The notes beneath the pieces are model-generated. The model was given only the letters and a program-made list of their open reading frames with translations. It searched no databases and was not told the DNA's origin. DNA of 24,282 nucleotides, taken from the NCBI GenBank assembly GCA_002448815.1, contig DKAJ01000002.1:134062-158343 (forward strand), read 5' to 3'. Below, piece after piece: positions 14,100 to 20,949 of the stretch; within the stretch, counting starts at the first letter, position 1, and every line of letters starts with the position of its first letter. A program made the position numbers and the translations under genes. The stretch comes from Micavibrio sp. UBA6929 (GTDB taxonomy: Bacteria; Pseudomonadota; Alphaproteobacteria; Micavibrionales; Micavibrionaceae).

Positions 14100-14123
14100 A
14101 ATTCTTAGAATTTAGCGATTAAA

Positions 14124-14630
14124 TTACGCTTTTTTCGATGTCTTACCGTTTTTAATCGGAGCAACCTCTTTCACGATCAACTCAACAGAGCCACCCGCTT
14201 TTTCGATAGATGCTTGTGCGCCTTTAGTAACTTTAACCGCTTTCACAGTCAATTTTGCTTTGATTGCGTCGTTACCGATAACTTTAAGGCCATCTTTCAC
14301 GCGGCTAATCACGCCAGCTTCTGCCAAGTATTCAGCAGTAATGTCTTTTTTAGCATCGATCTTCTTGCTTTCAATCGCTTCTGCAAGCTTACCAAGAGTC
14401 ACTTCAGCATAATTCTTAGTGAATTTTGTGTTGTTAAAACCAAACTTAGGCAAGCGTTGGTACAAAGGCATTTGACCACCTTCGAAACCTTTAATCGCAA
14501 CGCCAGAGCGTGATTTTTGACCTTTTTGACCAACGCCACAAGTTTTACCCTTGCCCGAGCCAATACCACGGCCAACGATCAATTTCTTTTTCTTTGATCC
14601 AGGAACTGGTTTAAGTTCATTCAGTTTCAT
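14124..14630 (-). CDS. rplO: Large ribosomal subunit protein uL15
   Basis: L15 is a 50S assembly protein near the central protuberance. The 168-residue product begins MKLNELKPVPGSKKKKLIVG and has the glycine-rich loop GRGIGSGKGKTCGVGQKGQKSRSG cut by the usual pattern, then GFEGGQMPLYQRLPKFGF. It is somewhat longer than the E. coli protein (144) because of a Lys/Ala-rich C-terminus ending GKTSKKA. In nearly all bacteria secY follows; here this is the last gene of the minus-strand block and a terminator follows. Confidence 0.97.
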   Translation of the reverse strand: MKLNELKPVPGSKKKKLIVGRGIGSGKGKTCGVGQKGQKSRSGVAIKGFEGGQMPLYQRLPKFGFNNTKFTKNYAEVTLGKLAEAIESKKIDAKKDITAEYLAEAGVISRVKDGLKVIGNDAIKAKLTVKAVKVTKGAQASIEKAGGSVELIVKEVAPIKNGKTSKKA

Positions 14631-14659
14631 TGTCTTATCCTTTTCGAGAATGACGTGCC

Positions 14660-14902
14660 TTAGGCTGCGTCTTCTACTTTTACCAGGTGTTTAACTTTTT
14701 CGATCATACCGCGCACTGCAGCAGTATCTTCTAGCTCACTCGTCTTGTGCATTTTGTTAAGGCCAAGACCAATCAAAGTTGCGCGCTGATACGCTTGGCG
14801 ACCGATTGGGCTGCCTGTTTGTGTGATGCGCACAGTTTTCGCAGCTGCTTTTTTCTTTGCAGGTGCTTTTTTAGCTTTTGTTGTTTTCTTTTCTTCAGCC
14901 AT
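14660..14902 (-). CDS. rpmD: Large ribosomal subunit protein uL30 with Lys/Ala-rich N-terminal extension
   Basis: L30 is a small 50S protein. Residues 22-80 carry the family fold, with VRITQTGSPIGRQAYQRATL and the GLGLNKMHKTSELEDTAAVRGMI segment. The first 21 residues (MAEEKKTTKAKKAPAKKKAA) are a low-complexity extension, so the protein is 80 residues against the usual 58-62. No internal Met exists before VRITQ, so the extension appears genuine. It starts five bases after the rpsE stop. Similar tails occur on uL24 and uS17 nearby. Confidence 0.95.
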   Translation of the reverse strand: MAEEKKTTKAKKAPAKKKAAAKTVRITQTGSPIGRQAYQRATLIGLGLNKMHKTSELEDTAAVRGMIEKVKHLVKVEDAA

Positions 14903-14907
14903 AACTC

Positions 14908-15465
14908 TTATCCTTCACTCACAGCAGCATCACCACGTGATGTTGTACGGTTTGATACGATGTCTTTCACATTCTTGCCACGGCGTGCAGCAACCTGACG
15001 TGGGTTTTGCATGCTTTTCAAGGCTTCGAATGTTGCGTTAATCATGCTGTATGGGTTGTTAGAGCCGATTGCTTTTGCAACGATATCTTGTACACCCAAA
15101 ACTTCGAATACGGCACGCATTGGACCACCGGCGATGATACCAGTACCCTGAGGAGCCGAACGAAGAAGAACGCGACCTGCACCATCACGACCTTTAACAT
15201 CGTGGTGGATTGTACGGCCTTCGCGCAATGGAACGCGGATAACTTTGCGTTTTGCTTGCTCAGTCGCTTTGCGGATTGCATCAGGCACTTCCTTTGACTT
15301 CGCGTGGCCATAACCGAAACGACCTTTACCATCGCCAACAACGACCAATGCCGCGAAACCAAAACGACGACCACCTTTAACAACCTTGGCAACACGGTTA
15401 ATACCGACAAGGCGTTCGATGAACTCAGGCTCTTCGCGCTCTTGGATTTGATCTGCTTGTGCCAT
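14908..15465 (-). CDS. rpsE: Small ribosomal subunit protein uS5
   Basis: S5 is in the 30S shoulder and influences decoding accuracy. The 185-residue product has the N-terminal double-stranded-RNA-binding-like domain (LVGINRVAKVVKGGRRFGFA, then GDGKGRFGYGHAKSKEVPDAI). The C-terminal domain includes RTIHHDVKGRDGAGRVLLR, TGIIAGGPMRAVFEVLGV and KAIGSNNPYSMINATFEAL. The length is standard for alphaproteobacteria. An AAAGGA ribosome-binding site lies upstream of the ATG. Confidence 0.98.
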   Translation of the reverse strand: MAQADQIQEREEPEFIERLVGINRVAKVVKGGRRFGFAALVVVGDGKGRFGYGHAKSKEVPDAIRKATEQAKRKVIRVPLREGRTIHHDVKGRDGAGRVLLRSAPQGTGIIAGGPMRAVFEVLGVQDIVAKAIGSNNPYSMINATFEALKSMQNPRQVAARRGKNVKDIVSNRTTSRGDAAVSEG

Positions 15466-15506
15466 ATTTATAATCCTTTTTCTCTACCTAATTCTTTATA
15501 TTAACC

Positions 15507-15890
15507 TTAGAACTGCAAGCCGCCTTCACGCGCGCCGTCAGCCAAGGCCTTGATACGTCCGTGGTACAAGAAACGACCACGATCAAAAACTACTTTTTCA
15601 ACGCCAGCTTTTTTAGCGCGCTCTGCAAGTAATTGACCTACTGCTGTTGCGGCTTCGACGTTGTGACCATTTTTAAGCTTCTCTTTCATTTCAGCTTCGA
15701 TTGTAGAGGCTGCTGCAAGAGTTTTACCCTGCAAATCACAGATGACTTGCGCATAAATTTGCTTACCTGTGCGGTGTACTGACAGGCGAGGACGTGTCTC
15801 ACGGTTACCTACACGGTCAATGTTCACGCGACGTAGTTTGTTACGTGTACGGTATGTGCGGCGTTGTGCTGATGTTAGTGCTTTAGCCAT
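15507..15890 (-). CDS. rplR: Large ribosomal subunit protein uL18
   Basis: L18 binds 5S rRNA together with uL5 in the central protuberance. The 127-residue product shows RTRNKLRRVNIDRVGNRETR at the N-terminus, RLSVHRTGKQIYAQVICDLQG in the core, and the characteristic end VEKVVFDRGRFLYHGRIKAL followed by ADGAREGGLQF. The length is typical. It lies 17 bases after rplF and 41 bases before rpsE. Confidence 0.98.
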   Translation of the reverse strand: MAKALTSAQRRTYRTRNKLRRVNIDRVGNRETRPRLSVHRTGKQIYAQVICDLQGKTLAAASTIEAEMKEKLKNGHNVEAATAVGQLLAERAKKAGVEKVVFDRGRFLYHGRIKALADGAREGGLQF

Positions 15891-15907
15891 TGCTGTACTT
15901 CCTTATA

Positions 15908-16468
15908 TTATTTCTTCTTACCTTCTTTGATCAGAACGTATTCATCAACGTAACGAATACCCTTACCTTTGTAAGGTTCTGGCTTCTTGAAGCCACGGAT
16001 CTTAGCAGCAACCTGACCAACAAGTTGTTTGTCGATACCGCTGACTTCGATCTTAGTTTGACCATCCATTTTAACGTCTACGCCTTCAGGGATGTCATAA
16101 CGAACGTCATGAGAAAAGCCCAAAGCCATAACCAATGTTTTACCTTGAAGTTGAGCACGGTAACCAACACCTTTGATCTCAAGCTTCTTAGAGTAACCTT
16201 CAGAAACGCCTATAACGATGTTGTTAACAAGCGTACGCATTGTTGGCCAGATTTGCTTGGCAAAGCGTGTTTCTGATTTAGGTGCCAAAACAATTGTTTT
16301 CGCTGTTTTACCGTCATCATTTGCAACTTCAGCGATCTCTACAGACACTTCTTCGTGAATGTCCAAAGATAGCTCACCTAGCTTACCTTTTGCTTTAACT
16401 TCCTGACCGTTAACTTGAACGTCAACACCTTCAGGCAATTCAACAGGTTTATTTCCAATACGAGACAT
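15908..16468 (-). CDS. rplF: Large ribosomal subunit protein uL6
   Basis: L6 sits near the GTPase-associated centre of the 50S. The protein of 186 residues begins MSRIGNKPVELPEGVDVQVN, carries two related domains, and ends with the diagnostic KIRGFKKPEPYKGKGIRYVD followed by EYVLIKEGKKK. It is about ten residues longer than E. coli L6. Most of the extra length appears in the loop EIAEVANDDGKTAKTIVLAP of the first domain. Confidence 0.97.
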   Translation of the reverse strand: MSRIGNKPVELPEGVDVQVNGQEVKAKGKLGELSLDIHEEVSVEIAEVANDDGKTAKTIVLAPKSETRFAKQIWPTMRTLVNNIVIGVSEGYSKKLEIKGVGYRAQLQGKTLVMALGFSHDVRYDIPEGVDVKMDGQTKIEVSGIDKQLVGQVAAKIRGFKKPEPYKGKGIRYVDEYVLIKEGKKK

Positions 16469-16502
16469 TGCTCTAGTTCCTTACTTTATCTTTTCAATCT
16501 TC

Positions 16503-16901
16503 TTAGAAGATCTGACACAAAATTTCACCACCAACGTTTTCAGCGCGTGCTTTATGGTCAGGCAATACACCTTTAGGTGTCGACACAACCAAAACGCCCA
16601 AGCCATTGTAGAAACGTGGCATATCTTTAACGCTTGTATAAGTACGGCGACCAGGCTTTGATACGCGGCCGATTTCACGGATAGCGCCTTCGCCATCTGT
16701 GTACTTTAGCTCAACGCGCAAAGTCTTTTTGTTGCCTTCAAGATCCACAACTGAATAGTCACGGATAAAGCCTTCTTCTTTCAACACTTCGCAGACGCTG
16801 ACGTGCAATTTTGAATACAGCGCATCGATCACAGGCTTACGCGCCATTTGACCATTGCGAATTCGTGCAATCATATCGCCGAGAGGATCATTCATAGACA
16901 T
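16503..16901 (-). CDS. rpsH: Small ribosomal subunit protein uS8
   Basis: S8 binds the central domain of 16S rRNA early in 30S assembly; in E. coli it is also the translational repressor of the spc operon. The 132-residue product begins MSMNDPLGDMIARIRNGQMA and ends with the family motif FYNGLGVLVVSTPKGVLPDH-KARAENVGGEILCQIF. The length is standard. Whether it autoregulates here cannot be told from the sequence. Confidence 0.98.
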   Translation of the reverse strand: MSMNDPLGDMIARIRNGQMARKPVIDALYSKLHVSVCEVLKEEGFIRDYSVVDLEGNKKTLRVELKYTDGEGAIREIGRVSKPGRRTYTSVKDMPRFYNGLGVLVVSTPKGVLPDHKARAENVGGEILCQIF

Positions 16902-16923
16902 CTTTTAATTCCTCTTCTTTCTC

Positions 16924-17229
16924 TTACCAACTTGACTTTGTAACACCTGGCAACTCACCACGAGACGCCAGATCACGCAATGCAATACGTGACAAACTTA
17001 ATTTACGGTAGTAACCGCGAGGACGACCAGTCAAAGAACAACGGTTACGTTGACGGTTTTTCGCGCTGTTACGTGGAAGCTCAGCCAATTTCAAAACGGC
17101 TTGGAAGCGCTCCTCAGGGGCGATATCCAAGTTTTTGATAATCGCTTTTAGCTCTGCACGTTTTGCTGCGTATTGTTTAGCAAGCTTGGCGCGCTTCTTG
17201 TCTCTTTCGATCATAGCAACTTTTGCCAT
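16924..17229 (-). CDS. rpsN: Small ribosomal subunit protein uS14 (long, zinc-free form)
   Basis: S14 is in the 30S head. The 101-residue length and the absence of the CxxC pairs show the zinc-independent form. The conserved C-terminal part RNRCSLTGRPRGYYRKLSLS with RIALRDLASRGELPGVTKSSW is present. The N-terminus MAKVAMIERDKKRAKLAKQY is typical for alphaproteobacteria. It follows rplE with an 18-base gap. Confidence 0.98.
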   Translation of the reverse strand: MAKVAMIERDKKRAKLAKQYAAKRAELKAIIKNLDIAPEERFQAVLKLAELPRNSAKNRQRNRCSLTGRPRGYYRKLSLSRIALRDLASRGELPGVTKSSW

Positions 17230-17247
17230 TGTCTTATCGCCCTTCTC

Positions 17248-17793
17248 TTAATTCTTGAATGGAAACTTGAAACCACGTAGAAGCTCTTTTGCTTCTTCGT
17301 TTGTTTCAGCAGTTGTACAAATAACAATATCCATACCGCGGATCTTGTCGACCTTATCAAACTCGATTTCTGGGAAGATGATATGCTCGGTAATACCAAC
17401 AGCATAGTTCCCACGACCGTCAAAGCTTTTGCCGTTAATGCCGCGGAAGTCGCGAACACGTGGCAATGCAATTGTAATAAAGCGGTCTAGAAATTCGTAC
17501 ATACGCTCGCCGCGTAGTGTCACTTTACAACCAAGCGCCATATCTTCACGAATTTTGAAAGAAGCGTTTGATTTCTTAGCACGTGTAATTACAGGCTTTT
17601 GACCAGCAATCAAGCTCAGATCGTTTGCTGCATTTTCAACAGCTTTACGGTCTTGCGTTGCTTCGGTAACGCCCATGTTAATTACGACCTTATCCAGCTT
17701 AGGCATTTGATGCTTATTTTTATAAGCAAACTTTTCCTGCATCGCTGGAATGATCTCTTTTTCGTACAGTTCTTTATAACGCGGTTGTGTCAT
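17248..17793 (-). CDS. rplE: Large ribosomal subunit protein uL5
   Basis: L5 binds 5S rRNA and forms the bridge to S13 in the 30S head. The 181-residue length is typical. Visible landmarks are PKLDKVVINMGVTEATQDRK, AGQKPVITRAKKSNASFKIR, GCKVTLRGERMYEFLDRFI and the C-terminal GMDIVICTTAETNEEAKELL. The order rplX-rplE-rpsN is the standard spc order. Confidence 0.98.
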   Translation of the reverse strand: MTQPRYKELYEKEIIPAMQEKFAYKNKHQMPKLDKVVINMGVTEATQDRKAVENAANDLSLIAGQKPVITRAKKSNASFKIREDMALGCKVTLRGERMYEFLDRFITIALPRVRDFRGINGKSFDGRGNYAVGITEHIIFPEIEFDKVDKIRGMDIVICTTAETNEEAKELLRGFKFPFKN

Positions 17794-17812
17794 TGATCTT
17801 CTCGCTTATAAC

Positions 17813-18229
17813 TTATTTTTTATCTTCTGTAGCTTCAGCGTCTTTTTTCGCTTTAGCTGTTTTCTTAGGAGCTGTTTTCTTAGCAGCTTCTTTCTTAGCT
17901 GGCTTACCGCCAAACTCTTCACCAGACTTCTTAGCAACGCGTACTTTGCTGCCGTCTTTTAAAGTCTTGTAACCAACGCGCGTCGCTGAACCTGATTTAG
18001 GGTCAACCAATGCAACGTTAGATGCGTGAATTGAAAGCTCTTTTTCAACAATGCCGCCTGCAGCAAATTGTGTAGGCTTCTGATGTTTCTTAACAACATT
18101 CACGCCCTGAACAACAACGCGGTTTTTCGTAGGCATTACGCTTACTACTTCACCTTTTGTGCCTTTATCGCGACCTGTCAAAACGATGACTTCGTCACCT
18201 TTTTTGATTTTCATTTTTGGCTGTGTCAT
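17813..18229 (-). CDS. rplX: Large ribosomal subunit protein uL24 with Lys/Ala-rich C-terminal tail
   Basis: L24 is an early 50S assembly initiator near the tunnel exit. The KOW motif is at the start (KIKKGDEVIVLTGRDKGTKG), followed by VQGVNVVKKHQKPTQFAAGG and SNVALVDPKSGSATRVGYK. The core ends near residue 105. A tail of about 30 residues made almost only of Ala, Lys, Thr and acidic residues follows (for example AKKEAAKKTAPKKTAKAKK), giving 138 residues against the usual 100-105. Confidence 0.97.
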   Translation of the reverse strand: MTQPKMKIKKGDEVIVLTGRDKGTKGEVVSVMPTKNRVVVQGVNVVKKHQKPTQFAAGGIVEKELSIHASNVALVDPKSGSATRVGYKTLKDGSKVRVAKKSGEEFGGKPAKKEAAKKTAPKKTAKAKKDAEATEDKK

Positions 18230-18257
18230 TTTTCTATCCTTACCTATCTCTATTCAC

Positions 18258-18626
18258 CTAAAGCACTTCGCCGGCCAAAGAGATAATCTTCATGAAGCCT
18301 TTACCACGCAATTCACGTGTTACTGGACCAAAGATACGTGTACCGACAGGCTCTTTCGCATTGTTAATCAAAACACATGCATTACCGTCGAAACGAATTT
18401 TTTCACCATGCTGGCGGTTCAAACCGAATTTGCTGCGTACGATTACAGCGCGGCGAACATCACCTTTTTTCACGCGACCGCGTGGAATAGCATCTTTTAC
18501 AGAAACAACAACGATATCACCGATGTTGGCTGTGCGGCGTTTTGAACCACCAAGAACTTTGATGCACTGTACTTCACGAGCACCAGAGTTATCAGCAACT
18601 TCCATTCTGCTTTGCATCTGAATCAT
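18258..18626 (-). CDS. rplN: Large ribosomal subunit protein uL14
   Basis: L14 lies at the subunit interface, and RsfS silences ribosomes by binding it. The 122-residue length is standard. It starts MIQMQSRMEVADNSGAREVQ and has GDIVVVSVKDAIPRGRVKKG, RFDGNACVLINNAKEPVGTR and IFGPVTRELRGKGFMKIISL, all family motifs. SLAGEVL at the end replaces the usual SLAPEVL. It begins three bases after the rpsQ stop. Confidence 0.98.
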   Translation of the reverse strand: MIQMQSRMEVADNSGAREVQCIKVLGGSKRRTANIGDIVVVSVKDAIPRGRVKKGDVRRAVIVRSKFGLNRQHGEKIRFDGNACVLINNAKEPVGTRIFGPVTRELRGKGFMKIISLAGEVL

Positions 18627-18629
18627 GGT

Positions 18630-18974
18630 TTAGTCATCCTTCTTAGCTGATTTTGTTGCTTTTTTAGCAGCCGGCTTTTTCGCTGGCGCTTTTTTCTTTG
18701 CTGCTGGCTTTTTCTCTTCTGCTTTTGCAGGAGCAGCTTCAGCCGATGCATCAACAACTGTCCAACGCTTTGACTTAGAAATTGGACGGCATTCGATGAT
18801 TGATACGCGGTCACCAACAGCGTGCTGGTTTTGCTCGTCATGAGCAGCGTATTTAGTCGTCATCTTAATGTATTTTTTGTAAACTGGGTGACGGAAGCGA
18901 CGCTCAACCAAAACTGTAATCGTTTTGTCGTTCTTTGCGCTAACTACGTCTCCTTCTAATACTCGGCGAGGCAT
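18630..18974 (-). CDS. rpsQ: Small ribosomal subunit protein uS17 with Lys/Ala-rich C-terminal tail
   Basis: S17 is a primary 16S rRNA-binding protein with an OB fold. The core shows MPRRVLEGDVVSAKNDKTIT, VLVERRFRHPVYKKYIKMTT and GDRVSIIECRPISKSKRWTV. After about residue 78 a low-complexity tail begins (AEEKKPAAKKKAPAKK and similar), bringing the length to 114 against 80-90 normally. The tail is compositionally close to those on uL24 and uL30. It lies between rpmC and rplN as usual. Confidence 0.97.
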   Translation of the reverse strand: MPRRVLEGDVVSAKNDKTITVLVERRFRHPVYKKYIKMTTKYAAHDEQNQHAVGDRVSIIECRPISKSKRWTVVDASAEAAPAKAEEKKPAAKKKAPAKKPAAKKATKSAKKDD

Positions 18975-18997
18975 GAATTATCTCCTTATCCTACTTC

Positions 18998-19201
18998 TTA
19001 AGCAGCTTTTGCTTCGTTTGTCTTTTGCGTAATGATCGTTTTGATGCGAGCAACTGTACGGCGCGCTTCACGAATCTTGTGTGACTTGTCCAACTGACCA
19101 TTCGCAAGCTCAAAGCGCAAGTTCATCTGATCTTTGCGCACATCAAGCAAAATCTTGTTCAGCTCATCAATTGTTTTTGTTTTTAGCTCTTCTGCTTTCA
19201 T
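18998..19201 (-). CDS. rpmC: Large ribosomal subunit protein uL29
   Basis: L29 is a two-helix protein at the tunnel exit that helps bind SRP and trigger factor. The start chosen gives MKAEELKTKTIDELNKILLD, the family N-terminus, and a 67-residue protein. An AAGGTGA Shine-Dalgarno sits correctly before it. An in-frame TTG 21 bases upstream would overlap rplP and add seven residues not seen in the family, so it was rejected. The usual LRFELANGQLDKSHKIREAR and a Thr/Lys-rich end follow. Confidence 0.96.
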   Translation of the reverse strand: MKAEELKTKTIDELNKILLDVRKDQMNLRFELANGQLDKSHKIREARRTVARIKTIITQKTNEAKAA

Positions 19202-19211
19202 CACTATCACC

Positions 19212-19625
19212 TTATGCACCAACGCGGGTTATAAATTTCGTTTTAACAGGCAACTTCATCGCAGCCAAATCCATTGCTTCACGAGCGATATCCAAAGGAA
19301 CACCGTCCAATTCAAACAAGATACGACCAGGCTTCACACGGCATGCCCAGTAATCAACTGAACCTTTACCTTTACCTTGACGTACTTCCAATGGTTTAGA
19401 TGTCACAGGAAGATCTGGGAATACACGGATGTATACTTTACCCTGACGTTTAATGTGACGTGTCATTGCACGACGTGCAGCCTCGATCTGACGAGCTGTT
19501 ACACGTTCAGGCGATAAAGCCTTCAAACCACATGTACCGAAATTCAACGTTGTGCCACCTTTGGCATTACCGTGGATACGGCCTTTATGTTGTTTTCTAA
19601 ATTTAAACTTCTTTGGCGCTAGCAT
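19212..19625 (-). CDS. rplP: Large ribosomal subunit protein uL16
   Basis: L16 helps position A-site tRNA at the peptidyl transferase centre. The 137-residue product begins MLAPKKFKFRKQHKGRIHGN and has VTARQIEAARRAMTRHIKRQ, GKVYIRVFPDLPVTSKPLEV and the RQGKGKGSVDYWACRVKPG loop. In most bacteria this loop reads VRMGKGKG; a Gln replaces the Met here, while the Arg that RoxA/YcfD hydroxylates in E. coli is kept. It is separated from rpsC by an unusually large 219-base gap. Confidence 0.97.
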   Translation of the reverse strand: MLAPKKFKFRKQHKGRIHGNAKGGTTLNFGTCGLKALSPERVTARQIEAARRAMTRHIKRQGKVYIRVFPDLPVTSKPLEVRQGKGKGSVDYWACRVKPGRILFELDGVPLDIAREAMDLAAMKLPVKTKFITRVGA

Positions 19626-19712
19626 TTTATAAAGCCTTCTTTAGTCGTTTCAAATTCTTATCAATCGGCCAGTTACTGACCTTGTTTTTACGCAATAAAA
19701 AAACGATCACAT

Positions 19713-19742
19713 GGACTTTTCATTTCTTAAAATGAGAGTTCC
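19713..19742. other. Long imperfect hairpin in the rpsC-rplP gap
   Basis: Positions 19713-19725 and 19730-19742 pair over 13 positions with one mismatch and a CTTA loop when read on the plus strand, including two G-U pairs. On the minus strand, in which the operon is transcribed, those G-U pairs become A-C mismatches and the stem is weaker. Function is unknown. Confidence 0.4.
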
Positions 19743-19772
19743 CATACGTTCGCAATCTTTTGCAAATCTAAA

Positions 19773-19821
19773 TTCTGGCGCTTTATAGCTGATCTATATT
19801 TAAAACGCCAGAACTTTTTTT
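19773..19821. terminator. Terminator-like hairpin in the rpsC-rplP gap
   Basis: TTCTGGCG (19773-19780) pairs perfectly with CGCCAGAA (19806-19813), with further TTT/AAA pairing inside. Read on the plus strand it is followed by seven Ts (19815-19821), a good terminator against antisense transcription. Read on the minus strand, the sense strand, the tail is TTTAGATTTG, so it would be a weak attenuator. The rest of the 219-base gap (19626-19844) holds no ORF that I can support. Confidence 0.55.
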
Positions 19822-19844
19822 ATATTCCCTTATAAAAAAGAGAA

Positions 19845-20534
19845 TTAGTTATTGCGGGGTGCGCCGCCTTGGTTCTGCTGCAAGCGTTTATCACGAGCCA
19901 TTGGGTCATGCTCCATGATATCACCTTTGTAGATCCATACTTTAACACCAATAATACCGTAAGTTGTTAGACCTTCGGCAGTACCATAATCGATATCTGC
20001 ACGTAGTGTGTGCAAAGGCACGCGGCCTTCACGGTACCATTCAGTACGTGCGATATCCGCACCACCCAAACGACCAGATACGTTAATACGAATTCCAAGA
20101 CCGCCAAAACGCAAAGCATTTTGTACAGCGCGCTTCATCGCACGACGGAAAGATACGCGGCGCTCAAGCTGCTGTGCTACGCCTTCGGCTGCAAGTTGCG
20201 CATCCAATTCAGGCTTGCGAACCTCAACGATGTTCAATGATACTTCACCAGAAGCACGCTTTGATAGGTCACGGCGCAATTTCTCGATGTCTGCACCTTT
20301 CTTACCAATGATTACACCTGGACGAGCAGTATAAACTGTTACTTTTGTGTTTTGCGCTGCGCGCTCAACGATAACTTTGCTGATACCGGCTGATTTCAAA
20401 CGATCGCGAACATATTCGCGTAGTTTCAAATCTTCTACCAGTTTATCGGCATAATCATTGCCTGCATACCAGCGAGAATCCCAAGTTCGGTTAATACCGA
20501 CACGCAAACCAATTGGATTAATCTTCTGACCCAT
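19845..20534 (-). CDS. rpsC: Small ribosomal subunit protein uS3
   Basis: S3 lines the mRNA entry channel of the 30S. The 229-residue product begins MGQKINPIGLRVGINRTWDS. It has the KH domain around TARPGVIIGKKGADIEKLRR and the C-terminal domain with QLERRVSFRRAMKRAVQNAL, GIRINVSGRLGGADIARTEW and TYGIIGVKVWIYKGDIM. A Gln/Asn-rich tail ends the protein. Gene order rplV-rpsC is standard; the gap after it is not. Confidence 0.98.
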   Translation of the reverse strand: MGQKINPIGLRVGINRTWDSRWYAGNDYADKLVEDLKLREYVRDRLKSAGISKVIVERAAQNTKVTVYTARPGVIIGKKGADIEKLRRDLSKRASGEVSLNIVEVRKPELDAQLAAEGVAQQLERRVSFRRAMKRAVQNALRFGGLGIRINVSGRLGGADIARTEWYREGRVPLHTLRADIDYGTAEGLTTYGIIGVKVWIYKGDIMEHDPMARDKRLQQNQGGAPRNN

Positions 20535-20552
20535 TTTATAAGTGCTCCTTAA

Positions 20553-20927
20553 TTATTCTGCTGCTTCTTTAACAACGATTGTCATGTTGCTTACTTTTTT
20601 CTCAACGCGAGCACCACGGCCACGGCCACGTGCATGAAAACGCTTCAAGAACATTGTCTTACCAACTGTTGCCTCAGAAACAACAAGGCGGTCAACATCA
20701 AGACCGTGGTTGTTTTCTGCGTTCGCAATTGCAGATTGCAAAAGCTTTTGCACGTCTTGTGCAACGCGGCGCTTAGAGAATTGCAAATCAGTCAAAGCGC
20801 GTGATGCATTTTTGCCGCGGATTGTCTGTGCAACCAAGTTAAGCTTTTGTGGTGACGTATAGAAATACTTGCCGTATGCACGGGCTTCGTTTTCTGTTGT
20901 ACGTTTTGGATTACTTGCCTGTCCCAT
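20553..20927 (-). CDS. rplV: Large ribosomal subunit protein uL22
   Basis: L22 lines the peptide exit tunnel, where its loop is a site of macrolide resistance. The 124-residue product has YTSPQKLNLVAQTIRGKNAS, ALTDLQFSKRRVAQDVQKLL and the loop and end motif FLKRFHARGRGRGARVEKKV. The N-terminus MGQASNPKRTTENEARAYGK is about ten residues longer than E. coli L22, as often in alphaproteobacteria. Confidence 0.98.
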   Translation of the reverse strand: MGQASNPKRTTENEARAYGKYFYTSPQKLNLVAQTIRGKNASRALTDLQFSKRRVAQDVQKLLQSAIANAENNHGLDVDRLVVSEATVGKTMFLKRFHARGRGRGARVEKKVSNMTIVVKEAAE

Positions 20928-20949
20928 TGTCTTACCCTTTAACTAGTCC

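Larger units (their letters stand above)
13824..14123. other. Junction between the two convergent ribosomal blocks
   Basis: This 300-base stretch separates the stops of rplQ (plus) and rplO (minus). It holds one terminator for each side and, between them, about 190 bases with no complete gene. A frame on the plus strand stays open for 52 codons (13885-14043) but has no ATG, GTG or TTG start. Its translation begins VDSTLLFALLAGG, somewhat like a signal peptide. It could be a gene remnant or chance. No inverted repeat, IS end or direct repeat was seen. Confidence 0.55.

Noticed and set aside
9068..14123. Inverted repeats or IS ends at the two edges of the secY-rplQ block
   Set aside because: Comparing 9068-9152 with 13824-14123 by eye on both strands showed no shared or inverted sequence of useful length.
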